Positions 18,101-26,349 of a DNA stretch of 30,664 nucleotides are shown here, in pieces (positions within the stretch are counted from its first letter, which is position 1; every line of letters starts with the position of its first letter). Position numbers and translations under genes: made by a program. The notes beneath the pieces are model-generated. The model was not told the origin of the DNA. It made no database searches and worked only from the letters and a program-made list of their open reading frames with translations. The DNA is from an uncultured Prevotella sp. (GTDB lineage Bacteria > Bacteroidota > Bacteroidia > Bacteroidales > Bacteroidaceae): contig CAMZBS010000016.1 in NCBI GenBank assembly GCA_947304695.1, forward strand, positions 1 through 30,664, in the 5' to 3' direction.

Positions 18101-18544
18101 CTCGGCACTTCCAAGGTTATCGCCCTCGACCACACGCACCTGAAGATCATAGCGCGAGTTGTCGCGGTTGTTCATGGGGCTGACCTTCCAGGAGAACTGC
18201 AGCTGATAGGTATCGTCAAGGTTCAGCTCGGGCGAAAGCAGGATTTCTTCACGCGGACCTGCACCCTCGGGGTTATTGCCACCAGTGGGAGCATCACAAG
18301 CTGCACAGCCTGCACCGCTGATAGTCGAACCCGACTGCGACTCGGGGTCGCTGTAGTAGTTGAACCAGTTGAACTTCCACTCCGTTCCCTTATAGGAGCT
18401 GACAACGGTCCATCCTTCGCCACGGGTAAGCGGCGTCGACTGCGACTTGGTAGCCCCAGTCTCAAAGTCTTCTTCCAGAATGGTCTGTGCCTGCAAGGCT
18501 ACCACTGAAAGAAGCGCACATAACATGATGTAGATTTTTTTCAT
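15179..18544 (-). CDS. Secreted cleaved-adhesin protein, 1121 aa, four anchor-J modules
   Basis: I chose ATG 18544 because it begins a clean signal peptide (KKIYIMLCALLSVVALQAQ, cleaved at ~20) and lies ~25 nt after the predicted transcription start. The longer frame to 18598 needs a TTG start and would begin upstream of the -7 element. Modules: choice-of-anchor J ~22-213 (ILEEDFETG ... IAWIDDITVKKF), choice-of-anchor D ~218-315, anchor J ~319-478, fibronectin III-like ~478-577 (YETTYKWKVVAYNDKGES), anchor J ~577-768 (WSENFDECTDE), anchor D ~768-865, anchor J ~868-1062 (DDWLISKQLTP, FAFFDDLTF), and a T9SS-type tail ~1067-1121 (VTVYTINGVKVAAGR, GKGLYIVK). It has its own promoter and terminator. 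Likely role: surface adhesin exported by type IX secretion (inference from the family). Confidence 0.88.
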   Translation of the reverse strand: MKKIYIMLCALLSVVALQAQTILEEDFETGATKSQSTPLTRGEGWTVVSSYKGTEWKFNWFNYYSDPESQSGSTISGAGCAACDAPTGGNNPEGAGPREEILLSPELNLDDTYQLQFSWKVSPMNNRDNSRYDLQVRVVEGDNLGSAETVFSIQNEQMLRESGVTVFPIDTWDLHTSKIDLSDFKGSKVKLAFVFKMMQPIANIAWIDDITVKKFTPATGPVAAVTLDRYNFEDVYIGEKVYSELITLTNVGKNGLKITGFDLPQGISTTLNADAVDLRAYDHVDFRLAYEASMTSVASGDAVIHTTGGDVKIAFTADKQLVPDGYVLESFNGYFPPAGWRANGWTGSSAAIEGDQSAYCGGNFSVSTLRSPRLDLSEGGKLIFTYYNQYDGDSAPEYDITVEMSDDNGETWKNVWTSDYLNGLNQLLTAEVDLPKGSDESFIRFKYPAIESDDEGAYDHSNFTLDRVLLPNVYGVDGVPGNCTLVSPANNATEVYPKNIKLEWGPAQFAKGYKVYVGSNSEVNNLVNGADVMGDLSIVIPQADYETTYKWKVVAYNDKGESTTASTWRFTTQPDASVMEFPWSENFDECTDEKPVPTGWLSTTTGTYKFQKWSPNKIFPYGGNGASLAAGWLASGLSSTLTSPEFILPSGGKLMNISFVWGDEHPADLIVDESGLLTKENVPGGNGVSEVIFEIYSDGEWKQASYLSENHIAGKDGKKYWRNESIDLSEYAGKKVQFRWVTNSYGSGHDGAALDNVVINGLVEDGVAFNHESWDAALINFGKASNSGDLLTIRNNGKNDLKVKSVKFNTDFFTTSLAAGQELKKGEGAAFDITFTAKEAEKKVDDVLTITFENDFEATFPVKGQTTAEDVLYYAFEINPLEYNWKTDFTQIDADGQTNYRSNYYLTTVENDGGRYAFTQVVHGNPNLTAHSGTGTAAACAPDNNSAADDWLISKQLTPKDGATFDFYARNLGTTGSVFVGDNDLHSVQVLVSETGNTNKNDFKSVMSATEMSYLGENEWHHFTVDLSAYAGKPIYVALRHTTVNANWFAFFDDLTFTHVGEGEPAGIQNATMVASDQVTVYTINGVKVAAGRADKVMQQLGKGLYIVKPANGQAHRMICK

Positions 18545-18575
18545 ACAGATACTTAATATATTTTTAATTTGACCG

Positions 18576-18611
18576 CAAAAGTAAGAAAAAAGATTCAATC
18601 CTGCAACAAAA
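18576..18611 (-). promoter_or_regulatory. Bacteroidetes-type promoter for the 1121-aa adhesin gene
   Basis: On the minus strand a TTTTGTTG run (18604-18611) supplies the -33 element. After 20 bases comes TACTTTTG (18576-18583), an exact TAnnTTTG match. This gives a leader of ~25 nt to ATG 18544. Confidence 0.75.
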
Positions 18612-18701
18612 GAATATAAAAAACCATTAAATTAGTAGTTTGACGTTTTCAGACAGTCATCTTAAAGTTAGACCTGCCACATACAAAAAGTAGAGAGAAG
18701 G

Positions 18702-18733
18702 TTTGCTTGTTTCGTTTTTTTTCAGTTACTTTG
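18702..18733 (+). promoter_or_regulatory. Bacteroidetes-type promoter for tamB
   Basis: TTTG (18702-18705), a 20-base spacer and TTACTTTG (18726-18733; one mismatch to TAnnTTTG) lie just before ATG 18745. Transcription would start at ~18739-18741, so the mRNA would be almost leaderless. The region 18612-18701 between the divergent promoters shows nothing else. Confidence 0.6.
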
Positions 18734-18744
18734 CAGCTGATTTC

Positions 18745-21700
18745 ATGAAGAAAGCCCTATTGTGGGCGGTGCTCGTACTGCTGAGCCCGTTCCTTCTCTT
18801 CGCAATACTGACTGCCCTACTCTATCTGCCGCCCGTGCAGAACTGGGCAGTAGACAAGGTGGCAGAGATTGCTTCCGAAGAGACAGGTATGCAAATCACA
18901 GTAGGCCACGTAGACCTGAAATTCCCGCTCGATCTCTCTGTCGACGACGTTTTGGTAACAAGACCTGTCTCCCCCCCCGACACCATTGCCTGCATCGGCC
19001 GCGCTGTCGTCGACGTACAGCTACTGCCCCTGCTCCAAAAGCAGGTGGTTGTCGACGAGCTGACCCTGGAACAGGCCCGCATCAACACTTTCGACTTTAT
19101 CTCCGATTTGCAGATAAGCGGCTTTGTGGGCCGTCTTACTGTGGCTTCACATGGCATTGACTTAGGCAATGGCACCGTACAGCTGAACGGAGCACAACTG
19201 AGTGATGCGGACGTGCTGGTGGTGCTGAGCGACACAGCTGCCGTCGACACAACCACCTCGGAAGTGCCCTGGCTTATCAATATAGACAGTCTCAACATTC
19301 TGCGTTCAAGAGTCGAAGTCCACATGCCGGGCGATACCATGCAGGTAACGGCCACCATGGGACGGCTCACTGCTTCCGAAGGCAAGGTCGACCTGCTGAA
19401 CGGCATCTACTCCGTGCGCTCACTGAATTGGCAGGACGGCACCCTGACTTATGACCAGACACGCGAACCGCGCATACTGCAGGGGCTGGACTACAACCAT
19501 CTGGCACTTTCAAAGGTGAACATCGGGCTGGACTCGGTTTATTATAGTGACCCCAACCTGTCGGTAAAGGTGCGCAATGCGGCACTGAAAGAGCAGAGCG
19601 GACTGGAAATCACACGTCTTTCAGGCGATGTACTTCTCGACTCGACGGGCATACGCCTGCCCAATATGCTACTTTCCACACCTTATTCTAATATACGTAC
19701 ACGCGTGGAGATGGACTTCGACGCATTCGATGATGTCAATCCCGGACAGCTGCATGCTGATATTCAGGCATCTATAGGCAAACAAGACCTGCTACTGTTC
19801 ATGGCCGACGCACCCGAACGACTGCGGACGAAATGGCCGGAATGGCCGCTGAGCATCGAAGGCAGCATCGACGGCAACCTGAAAGAGGCCAGCATTGACC
19901 ATCTGGACATCACGCTACCCACCGCCTTCCACCTCAATGCTACGGGCACAGTAGGCAACCTGCTCGACACCGACCGTCTGAAAACCCAGTTAGACCTGCA
20001 AGCCGAAGCCTACAGTCTGGACTTTGCCACAGCCCTGCTGCCACCCGAAGCTGCCAACGGATTGCGACTGGCTAAGAGCCTGCGACTGAAAGGCAACATC
20101 GATGTCGACGGCCAACGCTATAAGGCCGACCTCACCGCCAACCAAGACGGCGGGACAGTGAAGGCACGGGGATGGCTGAACGCTCGCAACATGAGCTATG
20201 AGGCCGACGTGGACGTACGTAACCTGAACCTGCACCACCTCATGCCCGACATCGAACTGTACGACCTGACAGCTCAGGCAAAGGCCAAAGGCCAGGGCAC
20301 AGACTTCTTCAGTCCAGCCTGCCAGCTCGACGCCACGGCCAACATCAGCCACCTGCGCTACGGGCAGCTGCCCATTGACAGCATCCAGGCCACAGCCCTG
20401 CTAACCAATGGCCACGCTCTCGTCACGGCCAAGGGCCACAACCGCCTGTTCGACGGTACTATAACGGCCGATGCCCTGCTGGGCACCAACAACCTGAGAA
20501 CCACTTTCGGTGCCGACCTTCGACGCGTAGACCTGCAGGCCCTGCAAGTGGCCGACAAGCCGCTGGAAATAGGACTTTGCGGTCACCTCGACGTGAACAG
20601 CAACCTGGACGACCGCCATCTGGTGTCGGGCCTCATCGGCGAAATCTACATCGACGACTCACTCCGCATCTACCGTCCCGAAGATGTGGGAATCACCATG
20701 CGAACCCAGCCCGACACCACCCTGCTGCGCATGCAGAGCGGCAACCTGATTGTGAAGGTCGACGGCAGCGGTGGCTACAAGCCCCTGTTCAGCCAGCTGT
20801 CAGCCCTTGCCGACACGCTGACGGCACAGTATAAAAACCGCATCATCGACCAGCCGACACTGAAAAGGATGTTGCCCACCATGCGTCTCTACGTGACAAG
20901 CGGGCAGGAGAACCCGTTGGCCAACATGCTTCGCGCCTCGGCCAACACCTATTTCAAGGACTTGCTCATCGATGTGACCACATCGGCAGAACAGGGTGTG
21001 AACGGCCATGCCCATATCTATGCCCTCAATGCTGACTCCACACGTATCGACACCATCACGCTGAACCTGAAGGATAGCGACCACGGACTGACCTTCCAAG
21101 CCGTGGTGGCCAACAACAAGCGCAACCCGCAGTTCGTCTTCCGCGCACTGGCCGACGGTCATTTATACGAACGCGGAGCCAGGGTGGGTGTACGCTTCTT
21201 CGACGAACACGGACGCATGGGTCTGCGACTCGGTGCTACGGCAACTATGGAGCCGAACGGCATCAGCTTCCATCTGATGCCCAGCCGCCCCACCATCGGC
21301 TACAAGGAGTTCCAACTGAACGACGATAACTTCCTGCTCATCCGCGACGACCTGAAGCTACAGGCCAAGGTCGACCTGATAGCCGACGACGGTACAGGCG
21401 TGAAGATCTATTCTGAAGACCAGGACTCCACCCTGCTGCAAGACCTGACCGTCAGCCTGCACCGCTTCGACCTGGAGAAAGTCACCTCGGTGCTGCCCTA
21501 CATGCTGCCCCGCATCAGCGGCATGCTCGACGGCGACTACCACCTTATGATGAACCAGCAGAAGCAGATCTCAGTGGCCAGCGACATGCAGGTGAAGAGC
21601 CTCACCTATGAAGGCAACCCCATTGGCAACCTGAGCTCGGAGTTCGTCTACCTGCAGCGAGAGGACGACACCCACGCCGTGGAAGGCGTGCTGATGCTCG

Positions 21701-23394
21701 ACAACAAGCGGGTGGCCGTACTACAAGGAGAATACGTAAACCGTGGCAGTGGCTATCTTGATGCTAACCTGGCACTGGAACGGTTCCCGCTGAGCATGGT
21801 CAACGGCTTTGTGCCCGACCAACTCATCGGCCTCGAAGGACTGGCCGAAGGTGAACTGGCCGTGAAAGGTTCGATGAAGACACCGAAGGTCGACGGTGAA
21901 GTGATGCTCGACTCGGCTTTCCTCATCAGCAAGCCCTACGGTGTAAGGTTGCGCTTCGACAACGACCCCGTGCGCATCGTCAACTCACAACTGCTGCTTG
22001 AGAACTTCACCATGTATGCCTTCAACGACAACCCGCTGAACATCATGGGCAACATCGACTTCCACAATACCGACCGCATCACCCTTGACATGCGCATGAG
22101 AGCCCAGAACTACCAGCTCATCAACTCCAAACAGACCAAGGAGTCGGTGGCTTTCGGCAAGGCTTTTGTGAACTTCTACGCCAGGATGAACGGACGTCTG
22201 GACCAGCTGCACATGCGCGGAAGGCTCGATGTGCTGGGCACCACCGACCTGACCTACCTGCTGTTAGACTCACCGCTGTCGACCGACAATCAGATGGACG
22301 AGCTGGTGAAGTTCACCGACTTCACCGACTCCACACAGACAGTGGTCACCAAGCCCACGCCTGAAGGACTGGATGTCGACATGACCATCTCGGTAGACCA
22401 GGGGGCACACGTGCTTTGTGGTCTGAACGTTGACCAGAGCAACTACGTGGATCTTTTTGGCGGAGGCGACCTGCGCATGCGCTACAACAACAGCGGCATC
22501 ACCCTGACAGGACGCTACACCGTTCAGAGTGGCGAGATGAAATACTCAATGCCCATCATCCCACTGAAGACCTTCAATATCCAGGACGGCAGCTACGTGG
22601 AGTTCACAGGCGACCCGATGAACCCCACACTGAACATCACTGCCACCGAGCACACCAAGGCCAGCGTCTCAGTCGAAGGACAGTCGGGACGCAGCGTGGC
22701 CTTCGACTGTGGCGTGGTCATCACCAAGACGCTTCAAGACATGGGTCTGAACTTCATCATCTCAGCTCCAGAGGACATGTCGGTGCAGAACGACCTGAAC
22801 TCGATGACCGCTGAACAACGTGGAAAACTGGCCGTGACAATGCTCACCACCGGCATGTACCTGGCTGATGGTAACACCAGCGGATTCTCCATGAACTCAG
22901 CCCTTAGCTCGTTCCTGCAAAGCGAGATTAACAACATCACAGGCAACGCCCTGAAGACGCTTGACCTGAGCATCGGCATCGACAACACCACCGATGCCAG
23001 CGGCTCCATGCACACCGACTATTCGTTCAAGTTTGCCAAGCGTTTCTGGAACAACCGCCTGAAGGTGCAGATTGGCGGCAAGGTATCGTCGGGTGCTGAC
23101 CTACAGGCTGGACAGAAGCAGTCCTTCTTCGACAATGTGACGATGGAATACCGTCTTTCCCCCACCTCCAACCAATACGTGAAACTGTTCTACAACCAGA
23201 ATGTCTACGACTGGCTGGAAGGCTACACCAGCGAGTATGGCGGTGGTTACATCTGGAAGCGCAAGCTCGACAAGTTCTGGGACATTCTCAAAATCTGGAG
23301 CAGCGAGAAGCAGCCCACCGCCCCCACTCGGCCAACCAACGACTCGATGATGCCGAGACGCATGACTAACGATTCAATCCAAGCAAGACCATGA
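18745..23394 (+). CDS. tamB: Translocation and assembly module protein TamB
   Basis: The protein has 1549 residues, a normal size for the family. ATG 18745 is chosen because it begins the N-terminal inner-membrane anchor (residues ~3-28, LLWAVLVLLSPFLLFAILTA); the frame upstream would need a TTG that forms the -33 element. An AsmA-like start follows (ITVGHVDLKFPLDLSVDDVL), then ~1200 residues of repeating beta strands forming the long periplasmic groove. The C-terminal DUF490/TamB domain is at ~1230-1480 (GDLRMRYNNSGITLTGRYTV; VEFTGDPMNPTLNITATEHT). TamB proteins span the periplasm and act with a TamA-type Omp85 protein in outer-membrane assembly or phospholipid transport. It overlaps tamL by ATGA. 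A run of eight C at 18971-18978 is a possible slippage site. Confidence 0.93.
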   Translation: MKKALLWAVLVLLSPFLLFAILTALLYLPPVQNWAVDKVAEIASEETGMQITVGHVDLKFPLDLSVDDVLVTRPVSPPDTIACIGRAVVDVQLLPLLQKQVVVDELTLEQARINTFDFISDLQISGFVGRLTVASHGIDLGNGTVQLNGAQLSDADVLVVLSDTAAVDTTTSEVPWLINIDSLNILRSRVEVHMPGDTMQVTATMGRLTASEGKVDLLNGIYSVRSLNWQDGTLTYDQTREPRILQGLDYNHLALSKVNIGLDSVYYSDPNLSVKVRNAALKEQSGLEITRLSGDVLLDSTGIRLPNMLLSTPYSNIRTRVEMDFDAFDDVNPGQLHADIQASIGKQDLLLFMADAPERLRTKWPEWPLSIEGSIDGNLKEASIDHLDITLPTAFHLNATGTVGNLLDTDRLKTQLDLQAEAYSLDFATALLPPEAANGLRLAKSLRLKGNIDVDGQRYKADLTANQDGGTVKARGWLNARNMSYEADVDVRNLNLHHLMPDIELYDLTAQAKAKGQGTDFFSPACQLDATANISHLRYGQLPIDSIQATALLTNGHALVTAKGHNRLFDGTITADALLGTNNLRTTFGADLRRVDLQALQVADKPLEIGLCGHLDVNSNLDDRHLVSGLIGEIYIDDSLRIYRPEDVGITMRTQPDTTLLRMQSGNLIVKVDGSGGYKPLFSQLSALADTLTAQYKNRIIDQPTLKRMLPTMRLYVTSGQENPLANMLRASANTYFKDLLIDVTTSAEQGVNGHAHIYALNADSTRIDTITLNLKDSDHGLTFQAVVANNKRNPQFVFRALADGHLYERGARVGVRFFDEHGRMGLRLGATATMEPNGISFHLMPSRPTIGYKEFQLNDDNFLLIRDDLKLQAKVDLIADDGTGVKIYSEDQDSTLLQDLTVSLHRFDLEKVTSVLPYMLPRISGMLDGDYHLMMNQQKQISVASDMQVKSLTYEGNPIGNLSSEFVYLQREDDTHAVEGVLMLDNKRVAVLQGEYVNRGSGYLDANLALERFPLSMVNGFVPDQLIGLEGLAEGELAVKGSMKTPKVDGEVMLDSAFLISKPYGVRLRFDNDPVRIVNSQLLLENFTMYAFNDNPLNIMGNIDFHNTDRITLDMRMRAQNYQLINSKQTKESVAFGKAFVNFYARMNGRLDQLHMRGRLDVLGTTDLTYLLLDSPLSTDNQMDELVKFTDFTDSTQTVVTKPTPEGLDVDMTISVDQGAHVLCGLNVDQSNYVDLFGGGDLRMRYNNSGITLTGRYTVQSGEMKYSMPIIPLKTFNIQDGSYVEFTGDPMNPTLNITATEHTKASVSVEGQSGRSVAFDCGVVITKTLQDMGLNFIISAPEDMSVQNDLNSMTAEQRGKLAVTMLTTGMYLADGNTSGFSMNSALSSFLQSEINNITGNALKTLDLSIGIDNTTDASGSMHTDYSFKFAKRFWNNRLKVQIGGKVSSGADLQAGQKQSFFDNVTMEYRLSPTSNQYVKLFYNQNVYDWLEGYTSEYGGGYIWKRKLDKFWDILKIWSSEKQPTAPTRPTNDSMMPRRMTNDSIQARP

Positions 23395-25790
23395 AGCGGA
23401 TCATCACATATTTCCTAATGCCGTTGCTGTTGGCTGCCTGTTCCACCACCAAGAACATTCCCGACGACGACCAGCTGTTCGTGGGCCTGACAAAGATAGA
23501 ATACAAGGACTACGAACCAAGCGACCACTTCACGGCCACACAGGAAGAGATCGAGGCTGCACTGGCCACCGCCCCCAATGGTGCCCTGTTCGGTTCAAGC
23601 TACTACCGCACTCCGTTCCCCTACGGACTGTGGGTTTGGAACTATGCCAACGGCTCGTCGGGCAAGTTCAAGCAGTGGCTGAACCGCTCGTTCGGCAAGC
23701 CGCCAGTGCTCATGAGCCAGGTCAATCCGGCCCTGCGTGCCTCGGTGGCAAGGTCAGTACTTCAGAAGAACGGCTACCTGCATGGCGACGTAACCTACAC
23801 CGAAGTACCGCAGAAGAATCCCAAGAAGGCAAAGATAGGCTACACCGTACGGCTCGACACGCTCTTCACGGTCGACACCATGCAGTATGTGGGCTTCCCT
23901 CCGGCCATGCAGACACTCATTGACTCCACCCGCAATGATGCACAGATAGTCAATGGCTCACCCTTTGCCGTGTCCTACTTAGACGGTGAGCGCAACCGCG
24001 TCACCCATCTGATGCGCAACAACGGCTATTATTACTATACTTCGGGCTATGCCTCCTACCTGGCCGACACGTTCCAGACTGCCAACAAGGCAATGCTACG
24101 CCTGCAGATGGCCGACTCGCTGCCAGCCGAAGCCCTGCACAAATGGTACATCGGCAACATGAGCATCAGCCTCAGAAGAAACATGCGCGAACAGCTAACC
24201 GACTCTACCGAACGACGTTTCCTCAAGGTGCTCTATGGCGGCAAGCGACCACCACTGCGACCGCGAGTCATTCTGCGTGACATGAAGCTGCGCCCCCGTC
24301 AGGCCTACAGCTACGACAACTACGTGCAATCCATGCAGAAGGTGAACTCCTCAGGCGTGTTCAGCCAGACCGATTTCCAGTTCACCCCACGTCCCGGCAC
24401 CGACACACTCGACATGCACCTGAGCTGCATCTTCGACAAACCCTACGATGTCTACTTCGAGACCAGTCTCATCAACCGCACCATCGGCCGTCTAGGGCCT
24501 GAAGCCAAGATAGGCTTCACGCGGCGCAACCTGTTCCGGGGAGGCGAGAAGCTCGATGTCAACCTGCACGGTTCCTACGAATGGGACATCAAAGGCAACG
24601 GTTCTTCATACAACTCCTACCAGTACGGTGCCGACGTTGCCATCGAGTTTCCGCGCATCATCGCACCCTTCGTAGGAGAGAGCAACACCCCCCGACGGAA
24701 TAAAGACGGCACCGTCAAGCGTCCGCGACGTTTCTTCTCCACACCCTGGACCATTGCCAAGGTCAGCACCGACATCGTGCAGCGCCCGGACTACTACAAG
24801 ATGTACGTCGTCAGTGGCGAGTGGACCTACCGCTGGCAGACCTCCGAACAGAGCCAGCATGAGTTCTCACCACTCACGTTGCAGTATCAATTCAAGAGCT
24901 CGATGACAGACAAGTTCAGGGATATTGTCGGCAAGAACCCCTACCTGCTGTCGTCGATGAACGACTATTTCATCCCGAAGATGCGCTATGCCTATGTCTA
25001 CAACAGTCCCTCCAACCTGCGCAACCCCATTCGCTGGGAAGGCAGCATTGAAGAGGCAGGCAATGTGACCGCACTCTGGGACCTGATAGGAGGCCACCGC
25101 TGGAACGAGAAGGACAAGACACTCTTCAAGACACCCTACTCGCAGTTCATGAAGTTCGAGACCAGCCTGACAAAGACCTGGCAACTCGACACACGCACAC
25201 GTCTTGTGGGCCATACGGCAGCGGGTATTCTGTGGTGGTTCGGCAACAGCAGCGACTTCCCCTACTGCGAAGGCTTCTATGTGGGCGGTGCCAACAGCAT
25301 ACGTGCCTATCCCGTGCGAAGCATCGGCCCGGCCGACTGTCCCAACCTGGGCGACCAGCAGCTCTCCTACCTGATGCAGACAGGCAACTCAAGGTTCGAG
25401 GCCAACCTAGAGCTGCGCCGCCAGCTTTTCGGCAATCTCCACGGAGCCATCTTCCTTGATGCCGGCAACATCTGGAGCACCCGCAGCTGGCTCATCGACA
25501 TCGAAGACTATGAGGCCACCTACGGTCCCACCGACGAGACCACCAAGGCACAGATAGACCTGTGGAACTCCATCTTCAGCGACACAAAGTTCTATCCACA
25601 TAAGTTCTTCAAACAACTGGCCACCGGCACCGGCATCGGCCTGCGCTACGACCTGGAGTTCCTGGTCATCCGCGTTGACTGGGGCTTCGGTCTCCATGTG
25701 CCCTACGAAACGGGAAAGTCGGGCTATTTCAACATCAAGCGTTTCAGGGACATGCACACCCTGCACATCGCTATAGGCTATCCTTTCTAA
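23391..25790 (+). CDS. tamL: Outer-membrane Omp85-family lipoprotein TamL (TamA/BamA-like)
   Basis: The protein has 799 residues. It starts with a lipoprotein signal peptide (ITYFLMPLLLAAC, lipobox LAAC with Cys17), a feature that distinguishes Bacteroidetes TamL from proteobacterial TamA. Residues ~30-330 are POTRA-like (VARSVLQKNGYLHGDVTYTE). Residues ~345-799 form the Omp85 beta-barrel, with the conserved loop motif in its SIRAYPVR form at ~632, a later strand LRRQLFGNLHGAIFLDAGNI and a final aromatic residue (IAIGYPF), as expected for a barrel targeting signal. It is translationally coupled to tamB by ATGA, supporting one TamB-TamL machine. The following gene starts 4 bp after its stop. 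Confidence 0.93.
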   Translation: MKRIITYFLMPLLLAACSTTKNIPDDDQLFVGLTKIEYKDYEPSDHFTATQEEIEAALATAPNGALFGSSYYRTPFPYGLWVWNYANGSSGKFKQWLNRSFGKPPVLMSQVNPALRASVARSVLQKNGYLHGDVTYTEVPQKNPKKAKIGYTVRLDTLFTVDTMQYVGFPPAMQTLIDSTRNDAQIVNGSPFAVSYLDGERNRVTHLMRNNGYYYYTSGYASYLADTFQTANKAMLRLQMADSLPAEALHKWYIGNMSISLRRNMREQLTDSTERRFLKVLYGGKRPPLRPRVILRDMKLRPRQAYSYDNYVQSMQKVNSSGVFSQTDFQFTPRPGTDTLDMHLSCIFDKPYDVYFETSLINRTIGRLGPEAKIGFTRRNLFRGGEKLDVNLHGSYEWDIKGNGSSYNSYQYGADVAIEFPRIIAPFVGESNTPRRNKDGTVKRPRRFFSTPWTIAKVSTDIVQRPDYYKMYVVSGEWTYRWQTSEQSQHEFSPLTLQYQFKSSMTDKFRDIVGKNPYLLSSMNDYFIPKMRYAYVYNSPSNLRNPIRWEGSIEEAGNVTALWDLIGGHRWNEKDKTLFKTPYSQFMKFETSLTKTWQLDTRTRLVGHTAAGILWWFGNSSDFPYCEGFYVGGANSIRAYPVRSIGPADCPNLGDQQLSYLMQTGNSRFEANLELRRQLFGNLHGAIFLDAGNIWSTRSWLIDIEDYEATYGPTDETTKAQIDLWNSIFSDTKFYPHKFFKQLATGTGIGLRYDLEFLVIRVDWGFGLHVPYETGKSGYFNIKRFRDMHTLHIAIGYPF

Positions 25791-25794
25791 GCGT

Positions 25795-26349
25795 ATGAAA
25801 CTATCTCCTTTTATCTGCCAACTGCTCGCCACGCAATGCGGCCGTGACCTGCGCTATTCGGCCGACTGCGATTTCCTTGCCCTCGACATTGAGTCGAAGA
25901 CGGGCGAACACATCGGTGTGAACACCATGAAACGCCTGTTGGGCTTCATCAACGATGAACGTTCGCCACGCATGTCGACCCTCGACGTCATTGCCCGTTA
26001 CTTGGGTTATGAACATTGGGAAGCCCTACGGCTGAGCGATGAGAACTATAGCAATTCGGTCTTCGACGACCGCGCTGAACTCCTGGCCAGCAGTCTTGTT
26101 GTTGGGCAGCAAGTCGCCATCAGCTATCCGCCCAACCGCCGTCTGACCATTGAATACACTGGCGACAACCACTTCCAGGTCGTCCAAAGCGAGCACAGCA
26201 AACTGCTTGCAGGCGACCTGTTGACACTGACACACATTGTCAAAGGCTATCCCCTGTTGGTCAGCGACGTGACAAGAGACGGCCTGAGCCTCGGTTCCTT
26301 CACCGCAGGCAAGTCACAAGGCATCGATTTCGAATTAATACATGAGTAG
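25795..26349 (+). CDS. Small predicted HTH-like protein of the tamBL operon
   Basis: The protein has 184 residues, no signal peptide and no membrane segment, so it is probably cytoplasmic. Residues ~28-78 (MKRLLGFINDERSPRMSTLD, ARYLGYEHWEAL) follow a pattern common at the N-terminus of small Bacteroidetes proteins and look like a Xre-like helix-turn-helix. Residues ~100-180 are beta-rich with regular strands (QQVAISYPPNRRLTIEYTG; LLTLTHIVKGYPLLVSDV) and may form a small barrel; I cannot name the fold. It starts 4 bp after tamL and overlaps the kinase gene by 8 bp, so it should be co-expressed with both. It could be a regulator or kinase substrate; this is inference. Confidence 0.8.
   Translation: MKLSPFICQLLATQCGRDLRYSADCDFLALDIESKTGEHIGVNTMKRLLGFINDERSPRMSTLDVIARYLGYEHWEALRLSDENYSNSVFDDRAELLASSLVVGQQVAISYPPNRRLTIEYTGDNHFQVVQSEHSKLLAGDLLTLTHIVKGYPLLVSDVTRDGLSLGSFTAGKSQGIDFELIHE

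Noticed and set aside
16412..18508. 698-aa open frame on the plus strand opposite the 1121-aa adhesin gene
   Set aside because: It lies fully antisense to a gene with signal peptide, modules and tail. Its translation has no signal peptide and no recognisable domain. GC-biased codon use makes long antisense frames common here.
18703..18744. TTG start for tamB at 18703 and TTG start for the adhesin gene at 18598
   Set aside because: The tamB TTG is part of its -33 box, and the adhesin TTG lies upstream of its -7 box. The ATGs at 18745 and 18544 begin proper membrane or signal segments.
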